Shown here in pieces: positions 8,777 through 18,464 of a stretch of DNA of 64,000 nt; the stretch's first letter is position 1, and each line of letters begins with the position of its first letter. Source of the stretch: Ketobacter sp036337295 (lineage in GTDB: Bacteria; Pseudomonadota; Gammaproteobacteria; Pseudomonadales; Ketobacteraceae); NCBI GenBank assembly GCA_036337295.1, contig JAYZEN010000007.1, positions 1,054,001-1,118,000 on the forward strand. Direction: 5' to 3'. The position numbers and the translations under genes are program-made. The notes beneath the pieces are model-generated. The model ran no database searches. It saw nothing but the letters and a program-made list of their open reading frames with translations, and was not told where the DNA came from.

Positions 8777-9556
8777 ATGAAAATCGATTCCGACATTGCA
8801 GCCGTAGTGACGGGTGGCGCGTCAGGCCTGGGCCTGGCCACTGTCAAGGCATTGCGGGCCAAGGGCGTCAAGGTCGCCATCTTCGATCTGAATGCAGACG
8901 TTGGGGAACAGGCCGCGGCCGCCACCGGTGCCACCTTCTGTCAATGTGATGTTTTGTCCGATGAGAGTGTTGACCAGGCCTTTGCCCAGGCCCGTGAAGT
9001 CAATGGACAGGAGCGGATTCTGGTGTGCTGTGCCGGCGGGGGAAATGCCATTCCCACTGCACGCCGGGACAAGAAAACCGGGGAAATCAAAATGTTCCCC
9101 AGCGATCAATTTGAATGGGTGCTGCGTTTGAACACCGTAGGCACGTTCCGTTGCATCACCCGTGCCGCAGCAGGCATGATGAACGCAGACCCGATCGACG
9201 GCGAACGCGGCGTCATTATTAATACAGCGTCCGCAGCCGCCACGGAAGGCCAGATGGGGCAAGCAGCCTATTCCGCCGCAAAAGCGGGGATCGTGGGCAT
9301 GACGCTGACCATTGCCCGTGATTTGTCCCGCGAAGCCATACGGGTGAACACCATCCAGCCTGGCATTTTTGATACGCCAGCCATGGCCAGAGCGCCGCAG
9401 GAAATGAAGGATGCATTAGGTGCCATGGTGCCGTTCCCTCCACGCCTGGGCCACGCAGATGAATACGCCAGTATGGCGTTGGAGATCATCAGGAACAGTT
9501 ATATCAATGGCACTACTCTGCGTTTGGACGGTGCCATCCGGATGCAACCGCGATAG
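8777..9556 (+). CDS. Short-chain dehydrogenase, 3-hydroxyacyl-CoA dehydrogenase type II-like
   Basis: A 259-residue SDR. I take the ATG at 8777 because GAGG lies about 10 bases before it and the Rossmann fold starts right after; an in-frame TTG at 8717 would only add an unlikely leader. Motifs are VVTGGASGLGLATV for NAD(P) binding and the active site with Ser in INTASAAAT and Tyr-Lys in AAYSAAKAG. The closest recognisable type is the HSD17B10-like 3-hydroxyacyl-CoA dehydrogenase. It heads an operon with a hydratase, a second SDR and a ligase. It would oxidise a 3-hydroxyacyl-CoA or a ring hydroxyl. Confidence 0.88.
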   Translation: MKIDSDIAAVVTGGASGLGLATVKALRAKGVKVAIFDLNADVGEQAAAATGATFCQCDVLSDESVDQAFAQAREVNGQERILVCCAGGGNAIPTARRDKKTGEIKMFPSDQFEWVLRLNTVGTFRCITRAAAGMMNADPIDGERGVIINTASAAATEGQMGQAAYSAAKAGIVGMTLTIARDLSREAIRVNTIQPGIFDTPAMARAPQEMKDALGAMVPFPPRLGHADEYASMALEIIRNSYINGTTLRLDGAIRMQPR

Positions 9557-9604
9557 ATCACACACCAATAACAAGCACACAATAGCGTTAACGGGATATT
9601 CACT

Positions 9605-10441
9605 ATGACAAACGAAAGTACCGCTTCAAGCCCGATCACATACGAAACAGAAGGCCCGGTGGCTGTGATCAGCCTTAACCGCCCCCAGCAGGCTAATGCC
9701 CAGAACAAGGAGTTGTTAGTGGAGCTGGACAAAGCCTGGGACCGTGCCGCTGAGGATGAAAACGTCAAAGTCATCGTGCTGCGGGCCAACGGCAAACACT
9801 TTTCATCGGGCCATGACCTGTCCAATTCCGGTGCCAAGGATCAGTTCGATAAAGACAAAGCTGAATCTGGCATGATGAAACTGTATATGCACGAGCGCAA
9901 ACACTTCCTGGGTTTCTGTCGCAAGTGGCGTGACATTCCCAAACCCTCCATCGCTGTGGTTCAAGGTTCCTGTATCGCTGCCGGCATGATGTTATGTTGG
10001 CCCTGCGATTTGATTCTGGCAGCAGACAACGCCGTGTTCCGGGACCCGGTGGTAATGATGGGCATCGGTGGTGTCGAGTACCATGGTCATACCTGGGAAT
10101 TAGGCCCCCGCAAAGCCAAGGAAATGCTGTTCACCGCATCTTCTATCAACGCTGAAGAAGCGCGGGAATTGGGCATGGTCAATCGGGTTATCCCACTGGC
10201 GGAGCTGGACTCTCAGGCGATGGAGCTGGCTCAGCAGATCGCCAAAATGCCCGCGTTCGGTTTGGCCATGGCCAAGCGCGCAGTCAATCAGACTCTGGAC
10301 ACCATGGGTCAGTATGCGGCCATTCAATCCGTTTTTGATATTCACTCCCTGGGGCATGGCAATGCAGTGGCTCAATGTGGTTTCCCGGTGTTGGTCGATC
10401 TCGAAAAACTGAAACAGGCCGGCAAGAAGTCCGAATCATAA
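9605..10441 (+). CDS. Enoyl-CoA hydratase/isomerase family protein
   Basis: A 278-residue crotonase-fold protein. It shows VAVISLNRPQQANAQN, the oxyanion-hole region HFSSGHDLSNSG and the second one around GSCIAAGMMLCWPCDLILA, then AVFRDPVVMMGIGGVEYHG. The usual catalytic Glu positions are not clear, so hydratase, isomerase or C-C hydrolase activity are all possible. It lies 48 bases after the SDR gene and 18 bases before the next SDR, so it belongs to the same operon. It would hydrate or rearrange an unsaturated CoA ester. Confidence 0.88.
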   Translation: MTNESTASSPITYETEGPVAVISLNRPQQANAQNKELLVELDKAWDRAAEDENVKVIVLRANGKHFSSGHDLSNSGAKDQFDKDKAESGMMKLYMHERKHFLGFCRKWRDIPKPSIAVVQGSCIAAGMMLCWPCDLILAADNAVFRDPVVMMGIGGVEYHGHTWELGPRKAKEMLFTASSINAEEARELGMVNRVIPLAELDSQAMELAQQIAKMPAFGLAMAKRAVNQTLDTMGQYAAIQSVFDIHSLGHGNAVAQCGFPVLVDLEKLKQAGKKSES

Positions 10442-10459
10442 CCATAGGGAGTGAACATA

Positions 10460-11170
10460 ATGGGTAACTTCAACGATAAAGTCGTAGTGATCACCGGTGC
10501 CGCCGGTGGTCTGGGGCAGGGCATTGTTGCTTTTTTCCGAAATGGGGGCGCCAAACTCGCGCTGGTGGATTACAGCGACGAGTTGTTAAACAAGGCATTT
10601 CCAAAGAGTGATCCGGAAAATGAGATTCTGGTCAGTTGCGACCTGACCAAGCGGGAATCCACTCAAGCCGCATTCGAGCAGATTCTGGGGCGCTTTGGCC
10701 GCATTGATGTGCTGGCAAACATTGCAGGTGGGTTTGCCATGGGCGAGGCAGTGCACGAAACCTCGGACAAGACCTGGGATTTTCTGCTGAACCTCAATAC
10801 GCGCTCCATCATGAATACCGCTGCAGTCGCAGTGCCTGCCATGTTGCAGCAAGGGGCAGGTAAAATCGTCAATGTGTCATCGGCCTCATCCGTGAAAGGC
10901 GCTGCACTGCAAGGCGCTTACCTGGCGTCCAAATGCGCAGTGGCACGCCTGTCTGAAACCATGGCAGAAGAGTTGCGGGCCAAGCACATCAACGTCAATT
11001 ACATCATGCCATCCATCATCGATACGCCGGTAAACCGTGAAAGCATGCCTAATGCGGATTTCAGCAAATGGGTCAAACCGGAGGACCTGGCCAACGTGGT
11101 GGGGTTCCTGGCTTCCGATGCCAGTAACGCTGTGCACGGTGCCGGAATTCCGGTGGTAGGATTGAGCTGA
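10460..11170 (+). CDS. Short-chain dehydrogenase/reductase
   Basis: A 236-residue SDR. The ATG at 10460 is preferred over the in-frame GTG at 10451, because AGGGAG ends 8 bases before it. Motifs: VVITGAAGGLGQGIV for cofactor binding, ANIAGG (variant of NNAG), Ser in VNVSSASSVKG and Tyr-Lys in AYLASKCAVARL. Third gene of the operon starting at 8777 and followed by the ligase. The substrate is unknown; dehydrogenation of a hydroxy-CoA intermediate would fit the neighbours. Confidence 0.87.
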   Translation: MGNFNDKVVVITGAAGGLGQGIVAFFRNGGAKLALVDYSDELLNKAFPKSDPENEILVSCDLTKRESTQAAFEQILGRFGRIDVLANIAGGFAMGEAVHETSDKTWDFLLNLNTRSIMNTAAVAVPAMLQQGAGKIVNVSSASSVKGAALQGAYLASKCAVARLSETMAEELRAKHINVNYIMPSIIDTPVNRESMPNADFSKWVKPEDLANVVGFLASDASNAVHGAGIPVVGLS

Positions 11171-11202
11171 TCCGCACCAGCGGAACGTTGAAACAGAGTG
11201 TA

Positions 11203-12681
11203 ATGGTCATGAGTGCACTACAAGAACTCAGCCTGGCGGTGCTCAATGGCCCACCGGAAGAGCAGGCCCTGGAATACGAAAAGCAATGGTATACATGGGG
11301 CGAACTGGGCCAGGTGGCGCGCGAAGTCGTGGCGTTGATCCAAGAGAGCGGTGCGCCTGCCAATGGCAAAATTGCACTGGTGGCAAAAAACCGTCCGTCC
11401 GCAGTCGCCGCTTACCTTGGCCTGATGGGGGAGGGCTTCAGTTTTCGGATGGTGTATCCGTTCCAATCCTCGGTTGCCATGGCAACGGAACTGGCGTCAA
11501 TCAAACCCTCGGTGATTGTGGCTGCGGCGGAAACCTATGACGCAAACCTGATTGCAGCACTGCAGGATATGGGCAGCGCCGCCATCGCGTTACGGGAGAA
11601 AAGCGCGAACTACGTGCCGGGACTGGAGCGCAGTACTATCGCGCCTGCCGTCAGCAACACGCCGATCATTGAAATACACACCAGTGGCACCACGGGTACG
11701 CCCAAGCCGTTTGAGTTTGATTACGATACCGTTGCCAGCCACATTGTCGGTGGGCGGGCGACGCCATCGTCTGTGGGGGCTGATCCCAAAAGCCTGCCGC
11801 CGGTGCTCATGTACTTTCCTGCTGGCAACATCACCGGTCTGCATTCCACCATCGCGCCCTTACTCAGGGGGCTGCGCGGAATGTTGCTGGACCGGTTCAG
11901 TGTGGAGGGTTGGCACGACCACTTGGTTCGGTATCGACCCGCTGCCGGTGGCTTGCCCCCGGCCGGAGTGCAGATGATTCTGGATGCTGACCTGCCTCCG
12001 GAAGATTTTCGATCCCTGAAAATGATCGGCTCCGGCTCGGCGCCGTTGGACCCAACCGTTCAGAAACGCTTCGAGGAACGTTATAACGTCCCCATCCTGC
12101 TGGCCTACGGAGCCACCGAATTCGGCGGTCCGGTAGCCAGCATGACCCCGGAGGTGTATCAAATCTGGGGGGACCGAAAGGTCGGCAGCGTCGGCAAGGC
12201 GTTTCCCGGGGTCAAGCTCAGGGTGATTGATCCGAACAACTTTACCGAATTGTCCGCCGGAGCAGTGGGACTGCTGGAAGTGGTGTCACCGCGTATGGGC
12301 GAGCATTGGATACGCACCTCTGACCTGGCCTACCTGGATGAGGACGGATTTCTGTTTCTCTGTGGCAGGGCAGACGGCGCCATCATGCGCGGCGGCTTCA
12401 AGATCCTGCCGGAAACCATTGAAAAGGCCCTGTTACAACATCCGGCTGTGGCTGCAGCGGGTGTGGTGGGCGTAGCGGACCACCGACTGGGGCAGGTACC
12501 CGCTGCGGCCATTCAAGCCAAGGCTGGGCAACCTTTGCCGTCGGTGGAAGAACTCGAGGTGCACTTGCGGGAACATGTGGCCTCAACCCACATCCCGGTG
12601 AAGTGGAAGTTTGTAGAAGCGTTACCCAGAACCGCCTCCTATAAGATTCATCAGCCCGCACTGCGGGAATTGTTCGAATGA
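11203..12681 (+). CDS. Acyl-CoA synthetase (AMP-forming)
   Basis: An adenylate-forming ligase of about 492 residues. In-frame starts are TTG 11188, ATG 11203 and ATG 11209; none has a strong Shine-Dalgarno, and I chose 11203. Motifs: IEIHTSGTTGTPKPFEFD (P-loop), LAYGATEFGGPVAS, WIRTSDLAYLDEDGF, GRADGAIMRGGFKILPETIE, and the C-terminal Lys in TASYKIHQPAL. It is more divergent than the other ligases in the window, with a shortened N-terminal domain and GGF instead of GGEN. It is the last enzyme gene of the operon from 8777; the transporter gene follows 68 bases later. Confidence 0.88.
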   Translation: MVMSALQELSLAVLNGPPEEQALEYEKQWYTWGELGQVAREVVALIQESGAPANGKIALVAKNRPSAVAAYLGLMGEGFSFRMVYPFQSSVAMATELASIKPSVIVAAAETYDANLIAALQDMGSAAIALREKSANYVPGLERSTIAPAVSNTPIIEIHTSGTTGTPKPFEFDYDTVASHIVGGRATPSSVGADPKSLPPVLMYFPAGNITGLHSTIAPLLRGLRGMLLDRFSVEGWHDHLVRYRPAAGGLPPAGVQMILDADLPPEDFRSLKMIGSGSAPLDPTVQKRFEERYNVPILLAYGATEFGGPVASMTPEVYQIWGDRKVGSVGKAFPGVKLRVIDPNNFTELSAGAVGLLEVVSPRMGEHWIRTSDLAYLDEDGFLFLCGRADGAIMRGGFKILPETIEKALLQHPAVAAAGVVGVADHRLGQVPAAAIQAKAGQPLPSVEELEVHLREHVASTHIPVKWKFVEALPRTASYKIHQPALRELFE

Positions 12682-12749
12682 ACTATACGCTGAAAGACCC
12701 GACCACACTATACTGATACCCCCAAACCGTCGTCGACGGAAACCAGTAG

Positions 12750-15212
12750 ATGGGCAAAACAAGAATGAATGCGAAGAAATCCAACTGGAAACTACGAATC
12801 GAAAAAGGCTTCGAGCAACTGGGCTTTGCCATGGGGCGCCATCCCTTGGCCTGGTTACTGGTCAGTTTGTTGATCATCGCGGCCATGGCCTCCCAACTTG
12901 GCAACCTCAGACAGGATACCAGCCTCGAGAGTTTCCTACCCAAAGGGGCGGATATCATCCAATCCTACATGCAGTTCAAAGAGACCTTCGGGCGGGATGA
13001 GACCTTTGCCATTACGGTGGAATCAGAGAACCCTTACACTCAGGAATTCGCCACCCAACTGCATGCGCTCCACCAACAACTCATGGATGAAGTGCCTTAC
13101 ATAGCCAATGTGGACTCCCTGGCCAATGCCCGCCATACCCACGGTGCGGACGACACTTTGTATGTGGACGAGTTGCTGCCTGAAATCCTCCCCGATGATC
13201 CGGCAGAAGTGGAAAAGCTGAGAAACTATGCGCTGGCCAGTGAGAACTATCGAAATTTCCTGATCTCAGAAGATGGACAACTGGTGGCGCTGATCGTTCG
13301 ACTCAATTCATTCCACTATGAGAAAGACGCCAATGGGGATCTGCACCGGCGCTATCTCGAAGAGTCGGATATGAAGGTTTCCTATGACAAAATCCGCGCC
13401 ATCATTGAACAATACCAGGGGGTTATGTCCGATGACATCCAGTTGACCGGAGGCATGCCCATCTCCCTGGAGCTGGCGGAGCTGACGTCGCGGGATTTTG
13501 TGGTGCTGGCCGGACTGGCCAATCTGGTGATCGGGATTGTTCTGTTCGTGATCTTCAAACGGTTGTCCGGTGTGGTGATGCCATTGGTGATTATGGCGTT
13601 CGGTATCACCGTCACCATGAGCATGATGGCGATTCTGGATTCACCTATCCAGATCAGTACCTCCATCCTGCCCGCATTCCTGCTGGCGGTGTGCGTGGGG
13701 GACAGTATCCACATGCTGACCATCTTTTATCGACACTATGATGAGGGTGACGAAAAGCTTCACGCCTTGGCCTCCGCCATGGGGCACACCGGGCTTGCCA
13801 TGCTCTTCACCAGTATCACCACCGCTGCCGGGCTGTTGTCGTTCTCCACCTCGGAGTTAACCCCGGTGGCATCGCTGGGTATCTACGGCGCCATCGGCTC
13901 CCTGGTGGCCTTTCTGTTATCGGTTACCATATTGCCGTGCCTGATCGCGTTGCTTCCTCTAAAACGGCGCAAACTGCACCGGGAAGAACATAAGATGATG
14001 CATCGTTTTCTGTCCTGGTGTGGAACATTTTCAGCGCGGAATGCCAAACCGATTGTCATCGTCGGAGTATTACTGCTGGTAAGCAGCGCATTCTTCGCCA
14101 GTCAGATTCGGTTCAGCCACTATCCTTTGTCCTGGCTGCCGCCGGACAATCCTTTCACCATTGCCATCAAAGAATACGAACAGCGTATGGGCTCCACCGT
14201 CAGCATCGAAGTGGTACTGGATACCGGTGTGGACCGCGGTATTCTCAACCCGGGCTTCTTGAGAGCAGTGGATCGGATTCAACAGGATGTGGTGAACTGG
14301 GATACCGAGCATTATCAGATTGCCAAGGCCATGAGTGTCACCAATATCGTGAAGGAAACCAACCGGGCACTGCACGATAACGAAGAAGCACATTACTCCA
14401 TACCCGATGATCCCAACCTGATCAGCCAGGAATTGTTCCTGGTGGAAATGGACGAACCGGACGATCTCTATAACGTAGTGGATAAGGATTACCGCATTGC
14501 GCGCTTGACCATCACCTCCACCTGGTTTGATGGGCTGTACATGCAGGGGCTGCTGGACAAGCTGGATGTCCGCATTAAGGAGGAGATGGCCCCCTACAAT
14601 GTAACCATCACTTACACCGGTCTGGCTCCAATCATGGGTGTCACCTTTGCCAAGATGCTGTTCTCAACCGCAGAAAGTTATGGCCTGGCGGCCATCAGTA
14701 TCAGCCTGATGATGGTGTTGTTGATCGGCAACGTGAAACTGGGCCTGTTGAGTATGATCCCGTCGTTATTACCAATCCTGACCGTATTGGCTGCCATGCA
14801 GATTCTCGGCATTCCGCTGGACATGCTCACCATGTTGATCGGTTCCATTGCCATTGGCCTGACGGTGGACGACAACATTCACTTTATGCACGGCTTCAGA
14901 AAACTTTACCTGAAAACCGGTGATCCGATATTTGCAGTGGAGAAAACCCTGTTATCCACCGGGCGCGCCATGTTGATTACCTCCATAGTGTTGAGTCTGG
15001 GATTTCTCGTGTACATTCAGGCGGAGATGACCATTATGGCGGGATTTGGCGTGATTACGGCGGTCTGCATTGTGCTGGCGTTGCTGGCGTCGTATCTGAT
15101 CGCGCCGGCACTGATGATTGTGGCCAACAAAGCCTGGCATCACCAGGGTGAGAAGAAGGGCAAGGTCAACCCAAAATCGGATGAGAAAGAAGGGCGGGAG
15201 GTCGTGGAGTGA
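12750..15212 (+). CDS. RND-superfamily transporter, MMPL type
   Basis: An 820-residue inner-membrane protein with the twofold RND architecture: a first TM helix near residues 33-52, a large periplasmic loop, a bundle of five helices, then the same repeated in the second half. Conserved patches in the membrane bundles are VCVGDSIHMLTIFYRHY and GLTVDDNIHFMHGFRKLY. This group (MMPL/HpnN-like exporters) moves hydrophobic molecules such as lipids or hopanoids. There is no periplasmic adaptor or outer-membrane gene nearby. Its position after a ligase operon suggests transport of the hydrophobic substrate or a product; this is inference. Confidence 0.9.
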   Translation: MGKTRMNAKKSNWKLRIEKGFEQLGFAMGRHPLAWLLVSLLIIAAMASQLGNLRQDTSLESFLPKGADIIQSYMQFKETFGRDETFAITVESENPYTQEFATQLHALHQQLMDEVPYIANVDSLANARHTHGADDTLYVDELLPEILPDDPAEVEKLRNYALASENYRNFLISEDGQLVALIVRLNSFHYEKDANGDLHRRYLEESDMKVSYDKIRAIIEQYQGVMSDDIQLTGGMPISLELAELTSRDFVVLAGLANLVIGIVLFVIFKRLSGVVMPLVIMAFGITVTMSMMAILDSPIQISTSILPAFLLAVCVGDSIHMLTIFYRHYDEGDEKLHALASAMGHTGLAMLFTSITTAAGLLSFSTSELTPVASLGIYGAIGSLVAFLLSVTILPCLIALLPLKRRKLHREEHKMMHRFLSWCGTFSARNAKPIVIVGVLLLVSSAFFASQIRFSHYPLSWLPPDNPFTIAIKEYEQRMGSTVSIEVVLDTGVDRGILNPGFLRAVDRIQQDVVNWDTEHYQIAKAMSVTNIVKETNRALHDNEEAHYSIPDDPNLISQELFLVEMDEPDDLYNVVDKDYRIARLTITSTWFDGLYMQGLLDKLDVRIKEEMAPYNVTITYTGLAPIMGVTFAKMLFSTAESYGLAAISISLMMVLLIGNVKLGLLSMIPSLLPILTVLAAMQILGIPLDMLTMLIGSIAIGLTVDDNIHFMHGFRKLYLKTGDPIFAVEKTLLSTGRAMLITSIVLSLGFLVYIQAEMTIMAGFGVITAVCIVLALLASYLIAPALMIVANKAWHHQGEKKGKVNPKSDEKEGREVVE

Positions 15213-15224
15213 TCCACGCCTCCC
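15196..15224. terminator. Hairpin between transporter and ferredoxin genes
   Basis: A nested stem: GGGAGG/CCTCCC outside and GTGGA/TCCAC inside, loop GTGA, overlapping the transporter stop codon. There is no T run, so it is only a possible terminator for the convergent pair. Confidence 0.45.
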
Positions 15225-15233
15225 GGCGTTGAA

Positions 15234-15599
15234 TCAGACGGCCACTTCAACCCAGTCGTCCACCACCCGGACTTCATAAGTGGGTATGGGTTTGGTGGCC
15301 GGCAGGCAGGTGGCTTTACCGGTAGCCAGGTCAAACTGAGCTCCATGCAACGGGCAGGTGATACGACAGTTGCGCACCCGCCCGGTGTGCAGGAACTTGT
15401 CCTGATGGGAGCACAGATTCTGCACCGCATACAGTTTGCCCTTGGTGTGCACCACCAGCACCATGGTGCCGTTGATTTTGCGGGCGCGCTTGGACCCTTC
15501 AGGCACTGCTGACAATTCACAGAAGCGGGTGAATTCCAGTGCAGCGCTTTGCTCTTCGGCAACGTCCAGGCGATCCGATGGTTCTGTAGTATTGGTCAT
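15234..15599 (-). CDS. Rieske-type [2Fe-2S] ferredoxin
   Basis: A 121-residue soluble Rieske protein. The cluster ligands are Cys63-x-His65 (LCSHQDKFL) and Cys82-x2-His85 (TCPLHGAQF). It passes electrons to a Rieske oxygenase. Its gene follows the oxygenase gene after 12 bases, so the two are a unit. The N-terminal 25 residues are acidic and look like an extension. A flavoprotein reductase is not encoded next to them, so electrons must come from elsewhere. Confidence 0.93.
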   Translation of the reverse strand: MTNTTEPSDRLDVAEEQSAALEFTRFCELSAVPEGSKRARKINGTMVLVVHTKGKLYAVQNLCSHQDKFLHTGRVRNCRITCPLHGAQFDLATGKATCLPATKPIPTYEVRVVDDWVEVAV

Positions 15600-15611
15600 C
15601 TCAGCTCTTTT

Positions 15612-17006
15612 TTATTTTCCGAACACGTATTTTTCCACCGTTTTCTCAAAATGGCGGATGCGGATTTCCTGATAGTTGCCCAACGTCAACCCTGGTTTGG
15701 CACTGGCTTCCAGACCTTCCTGTTCCAGTAACAGGTTTTCGGTATCCTGGTCCAGAATCGCGCCAAAGCCGGGGTCCATACCTTCCGCTTCCGTGAAGGA
15801 CTGATGTTCCTCCAGACGCACTTCACAAGCGGGTTCCGGACGCTCGCCATCTTTGGGCACCGGGCGCAGGAAGAATACCTCATAAATACACTTGCGATGG
15901 TCGCCTTTCACAGGGCGGAAGCGATACACCATAGGCAGTGAGATTCCGGGGAACAGGAAGGTGTTGGGGAACACCGTGTAAGAGAAGCAGTCCAACAGTT
16001 CCGAATCAGACACGGCGCTAAGATCCGTATTCGTGGCCTGCTCAAACATGCCCCGCATCATATCCGCCATACGTTGGCGTGCGGTTTCGCCTTCCTGCAG
16101 CTTACGGTCAGCACCCTGCAACATCGAACTGTCGCCCACGGTAAACTGATCCAGCACGTCCTGTTCGCTGATCCGGCCTTTGAGGTGCGGGCTCACTACA
16201 CCGAGGGTGGAAATAAACCGGTTTACATGTTCGCCATAAGTATCATATTGGGAGTTGGCGTCACCGTTGGAGGGTGCCACCTGAGGGTGGGTTTCCAATA
16301 CATGATAGGCTTCCATGAACGCTTCCATGGTGAGCTTCCAGTTGGCCGGAATCACCTTGGTCACGTGCGCCACGATATAGCGATCTTCCAGCTTCCATTT
16401 ATTGATGTGGGCCATGGCGTCTGCGCCAATGTATTCCGCCAGGGTAGGGGCGTTCTCATCCATGTTGACGAACACGAAGCCACCCAGGGTTTCCACCCGG
16501 GCTTGGGGCAAGCACATGCTTTTCCGTTCAACATGCGGGAAATCCCAATCGCAGACCACGTTCTTGCTGGTGCCGTCGATATTCCAGGACCAACCGTGGA
16601 ACGGACAACGAAATTCACTGGCGCAGCCTTCCGTACCGGAAGCCCGGAGTTTGGTCCCGCGGTGCAAACAGGCATTGTAATAGGCACGGATATCGTTTTC
16701 TGCTACCCGGGTGATGATGAAGGAGTAGTGCTCCAGGTCATAGACATAGTAGTCGCCGACTTCAGGAATGTGCTCTTCACGGCAGGCAAACTGCCAGGTT
16801 TTTTTCCACAGGGTCTGCAGTTCTTTTTTGGCGAATGCGGGATCGATATAGCGATCGATGGAAATATCCTCATCCCCCAGGAATTCGTAACTTTCGGAAC
16901 ACACCCAGTCCGGCGCAGATACTTTGTCCCGCGCAATGATTTCCTGGGTACTGGGAGCATCCGGACAGCGGGCTTCACCTTTTTCAAATTTGACTCGAAT
17001 ATTCAT
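15612..17006 (-). CDS. Rieske non-heme iron oxygenase, large subunit
   Basis: A 464-residue ring-hydroxylating oxygenase. Rieske ligands: Cys113-x-His115 (NACLHRGTKL) and Cys134-x2-His137 (RCPFHGWSW). The mononuclear iron site is seen in ANWKLTMEAFMEAYHVLETH, with His235 and His240. GGAG precedes the ATG at 17006. It would hydroxylate or dihydroxylate a ring substrate using O2, fed by the Rieske ferredoxin directly downstream. No small (beta) subunit is present, as in the three-component alpha-only oxygenases that act on terpenoid, steroid or carnitine-like substrates. The amidohydrolase gene lies 32 bases upstream in the same direction. Confidence 0.93.
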   Translation of the reverse strand: MNIRVKFEKGEARCPDAPSTQEIIARDKVSAPDWVCSESYEFLGDEDISIDRYIDPAFAKKELQTLWKKTWQFACREEHIPEVGDYYVYDLEHYSFIITRVAENDIRAYYNACLHRGTKLRASGTEGCASEFRCPFHGWSWNIDGTSKNVVCDWDFPHVERKSMCLPQARVETLGGFVFVNMDENAPTLAEYIGADAMAHINKWKLEDRYIVAHVTKVIPANWKLTMEAFMEAYHVLETHPQVAPSNGDANSQYDTYGEHVNRFISTLGVVSPHLKGRISEQDVLDQFTVGDSSMLQGADRKLQEGETARQRMADMMRGMFEQATNTDLSAVSDSELLDCFSYTVFPNTFLFPGISLPMVYRFRPVKGDHRKCIYEVFFLRPVPKDGERPEPACEVRLEEHQSFTEAEGMDPGFGAILDQDTENLLLEQEGLEASAKPGLTLGNYQEIRIRHFEKTVEKYVFGK

Positions 17007-17038
17007 TACAATCTATCTCCGAAAATCGTGGCAGGGGC

Positions 17039-18295
17039 TCATTGAGTCTGGGCATTCTTATGCAGTGAGCCATCTTTCATAATCATTGTTAAATTGTTGG
17101 CATCCACCAGCACCGAGGGATCAGCGATGGGGTCGCCGTTCACCAACAACAGGTCTGCCAGGTAACCTTCCTGAACCAAACCCAGTTCCTCATCGGTACC
17201 CATGGTCATCATGGCACCACCGTTGGCGGTGGCACATACCAGCGCCTCTTTAGGGCTGTAGCCGAAGTACTGCACAAAGAAGCCCACATCCCGGGCGTTG
17301 GTGCCGTTGTGGCTCCAGGCGAAGCCATAGTCACCGCCGATGGTGTGGCGTATGCCGCGTTTGCGCAGGGCGTTGTGGGTATCCTGGGAAGCTTCCAGTA
17401 AACGGTCGATCTGCATAGCGCGGGCGATGTCATTGGTCATATAGGGCTCTGCCTCATACAGCAGGGTATGAAACAGGCTGACCGTCGGGGCCACGAATAC
17501 GCGATCACGGGCTTCCTCAAACAGGTCCAGGGCTTCCTCGTCGGTGAATTCGCAATGGTAGAGCACGTCCACACCGGCTTTAAGGCAGACCTTGGCGCCC
17601 TCGATGGAGCGGACGTGGGCATTCACCCGACGACCGAAGGCATGGGCGGTATCCACCGCCATTTTCACTTCGTCAAACGTCATGGGCGTGGTACTGGCGG
17701 GCGTCCCCGGGTAGAAAGGATCACCGGACACATCCAGTTTGATGTTGTCGCAACCTTCCCGGCAGGCAAGGCGCACAGCTTTGCGCATTTCCTCGGGTCC
17801 ATCCACAATCATGGACGGGCCACCGGGTCGCGGGTCGTGCAGTCGGCTTTCATCGCCCATGGCCCCGGTTACGGAGATTTCCAACGAACCCGCCCGTATT
17901 CTGGGGCCTTTCATATGCCCCTCGTTGATGGCGTTACGCACCGCCACACCCAAGCGCAATTTGGCTTCGGAGGCGCCCCAGGCACTGGTAAAACCTTGAT
18001 CCAGCAGGCGCGCTGCCACCCGGGCAGTGAGCAGGGTATGTTCTTCCGGCGGCGGGGTAATCAAATCGGCGGTGGCAGTTACATTGTCAAAGGACAGATG
18101 GGCGTGGCCTTCGGTCATGCCGGGCATCAAAAACAACCCGTTGGCCTGGATCACCTCGCAGCCTTCCGCCGGCAGTTGGCCTGGCGCCATCAAGACCCGT
18201 TTGATGCGGTTTCCCTCGATTAAAACATCACCGGGATAGGGGTCTGCTCCGGTTCCGTCGAAGATGTTTGCTCCTCGTATCAGTACTTTGCTCAT
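17039..18295 (-). CDS. Amidohydrolase, imidazolonepropionase/prolidase-like
   Basis: A 418-residue metal hydrolase. It begins VLIRGANIFDGTG, then GLFLMPGMTEGHAHLSF with the His-x-His metal pair. The bridging lysine is probably in CDNIKLDVSG, further His ligands in VNAHVRS and YHCEFTDEE, and the catalytic Asp in IGGDYGFAW. It may hydrolyse an amide, lactam or cyclic intermediate made by the oxygenase. It is first of a three-gene unit with the Rieske oxygenase and ferredoxin and has an AAGGAGG Shine-Dalgarno. Confidence 0.9.
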   Translation of the reverse strand: MSKVLIRGANIFDGTGADPYPGDVLIEGNRIKRVLMAPGQLPAEGCEVIQANGLFLMPGMTEGHAHLSFDNVTATADLITPPPEEHTLLTARVAARLLDQGFTSAWGASEAKLRLGVAVRNAINEGHMKGPRIRAGSLEISVTGAMGDESRLHDPRPGGPSMIVDGPEEMRKAVRLACREGCDNIKLDVSGDPFYPGTPASTTPMTFDEVKMAVDTAHAFGRRVNAHVRSIEGAKVCLKAGVDVLYHCEFTDEEALDLFEEARDRVFVAPTVSLFHTLLYEAEPYMTNDIARAMQIDRLLEASQDTHNALRKRGIRHTIGGDYGFAWSHNGTNARDVGFFVQYFGYSPKEALVCATANGGAMMTMGTDEELGLVQEGYLADLLLVNGDPIADPSVLVDANNLTMIMKDGSLHKNAQTQ

Positions 18296-18464
18296 AGCGC
18301 GCCTGCTGGCCTCCTTTTTTAGATTTCATTATGCCTGTCGGGGAAAACGGTCAAAATGACCTCAAGCGCACAGCCAATTGACTCGTATTGCAGGGTTACT
18401 TATCCCGTTTGATCTAAATCAGTAGACTCGCGTTATCCCACTGCAAAACGCTCAGGAGATAACA

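Noticed and set aside
16074..17045. Long open frame (323 residues) on the plus strand
   Set aside because: It lies opposite the Rieske oxygenase gene, whose ligands and iron site are clear; the plus-strand product has no recognisable motif.
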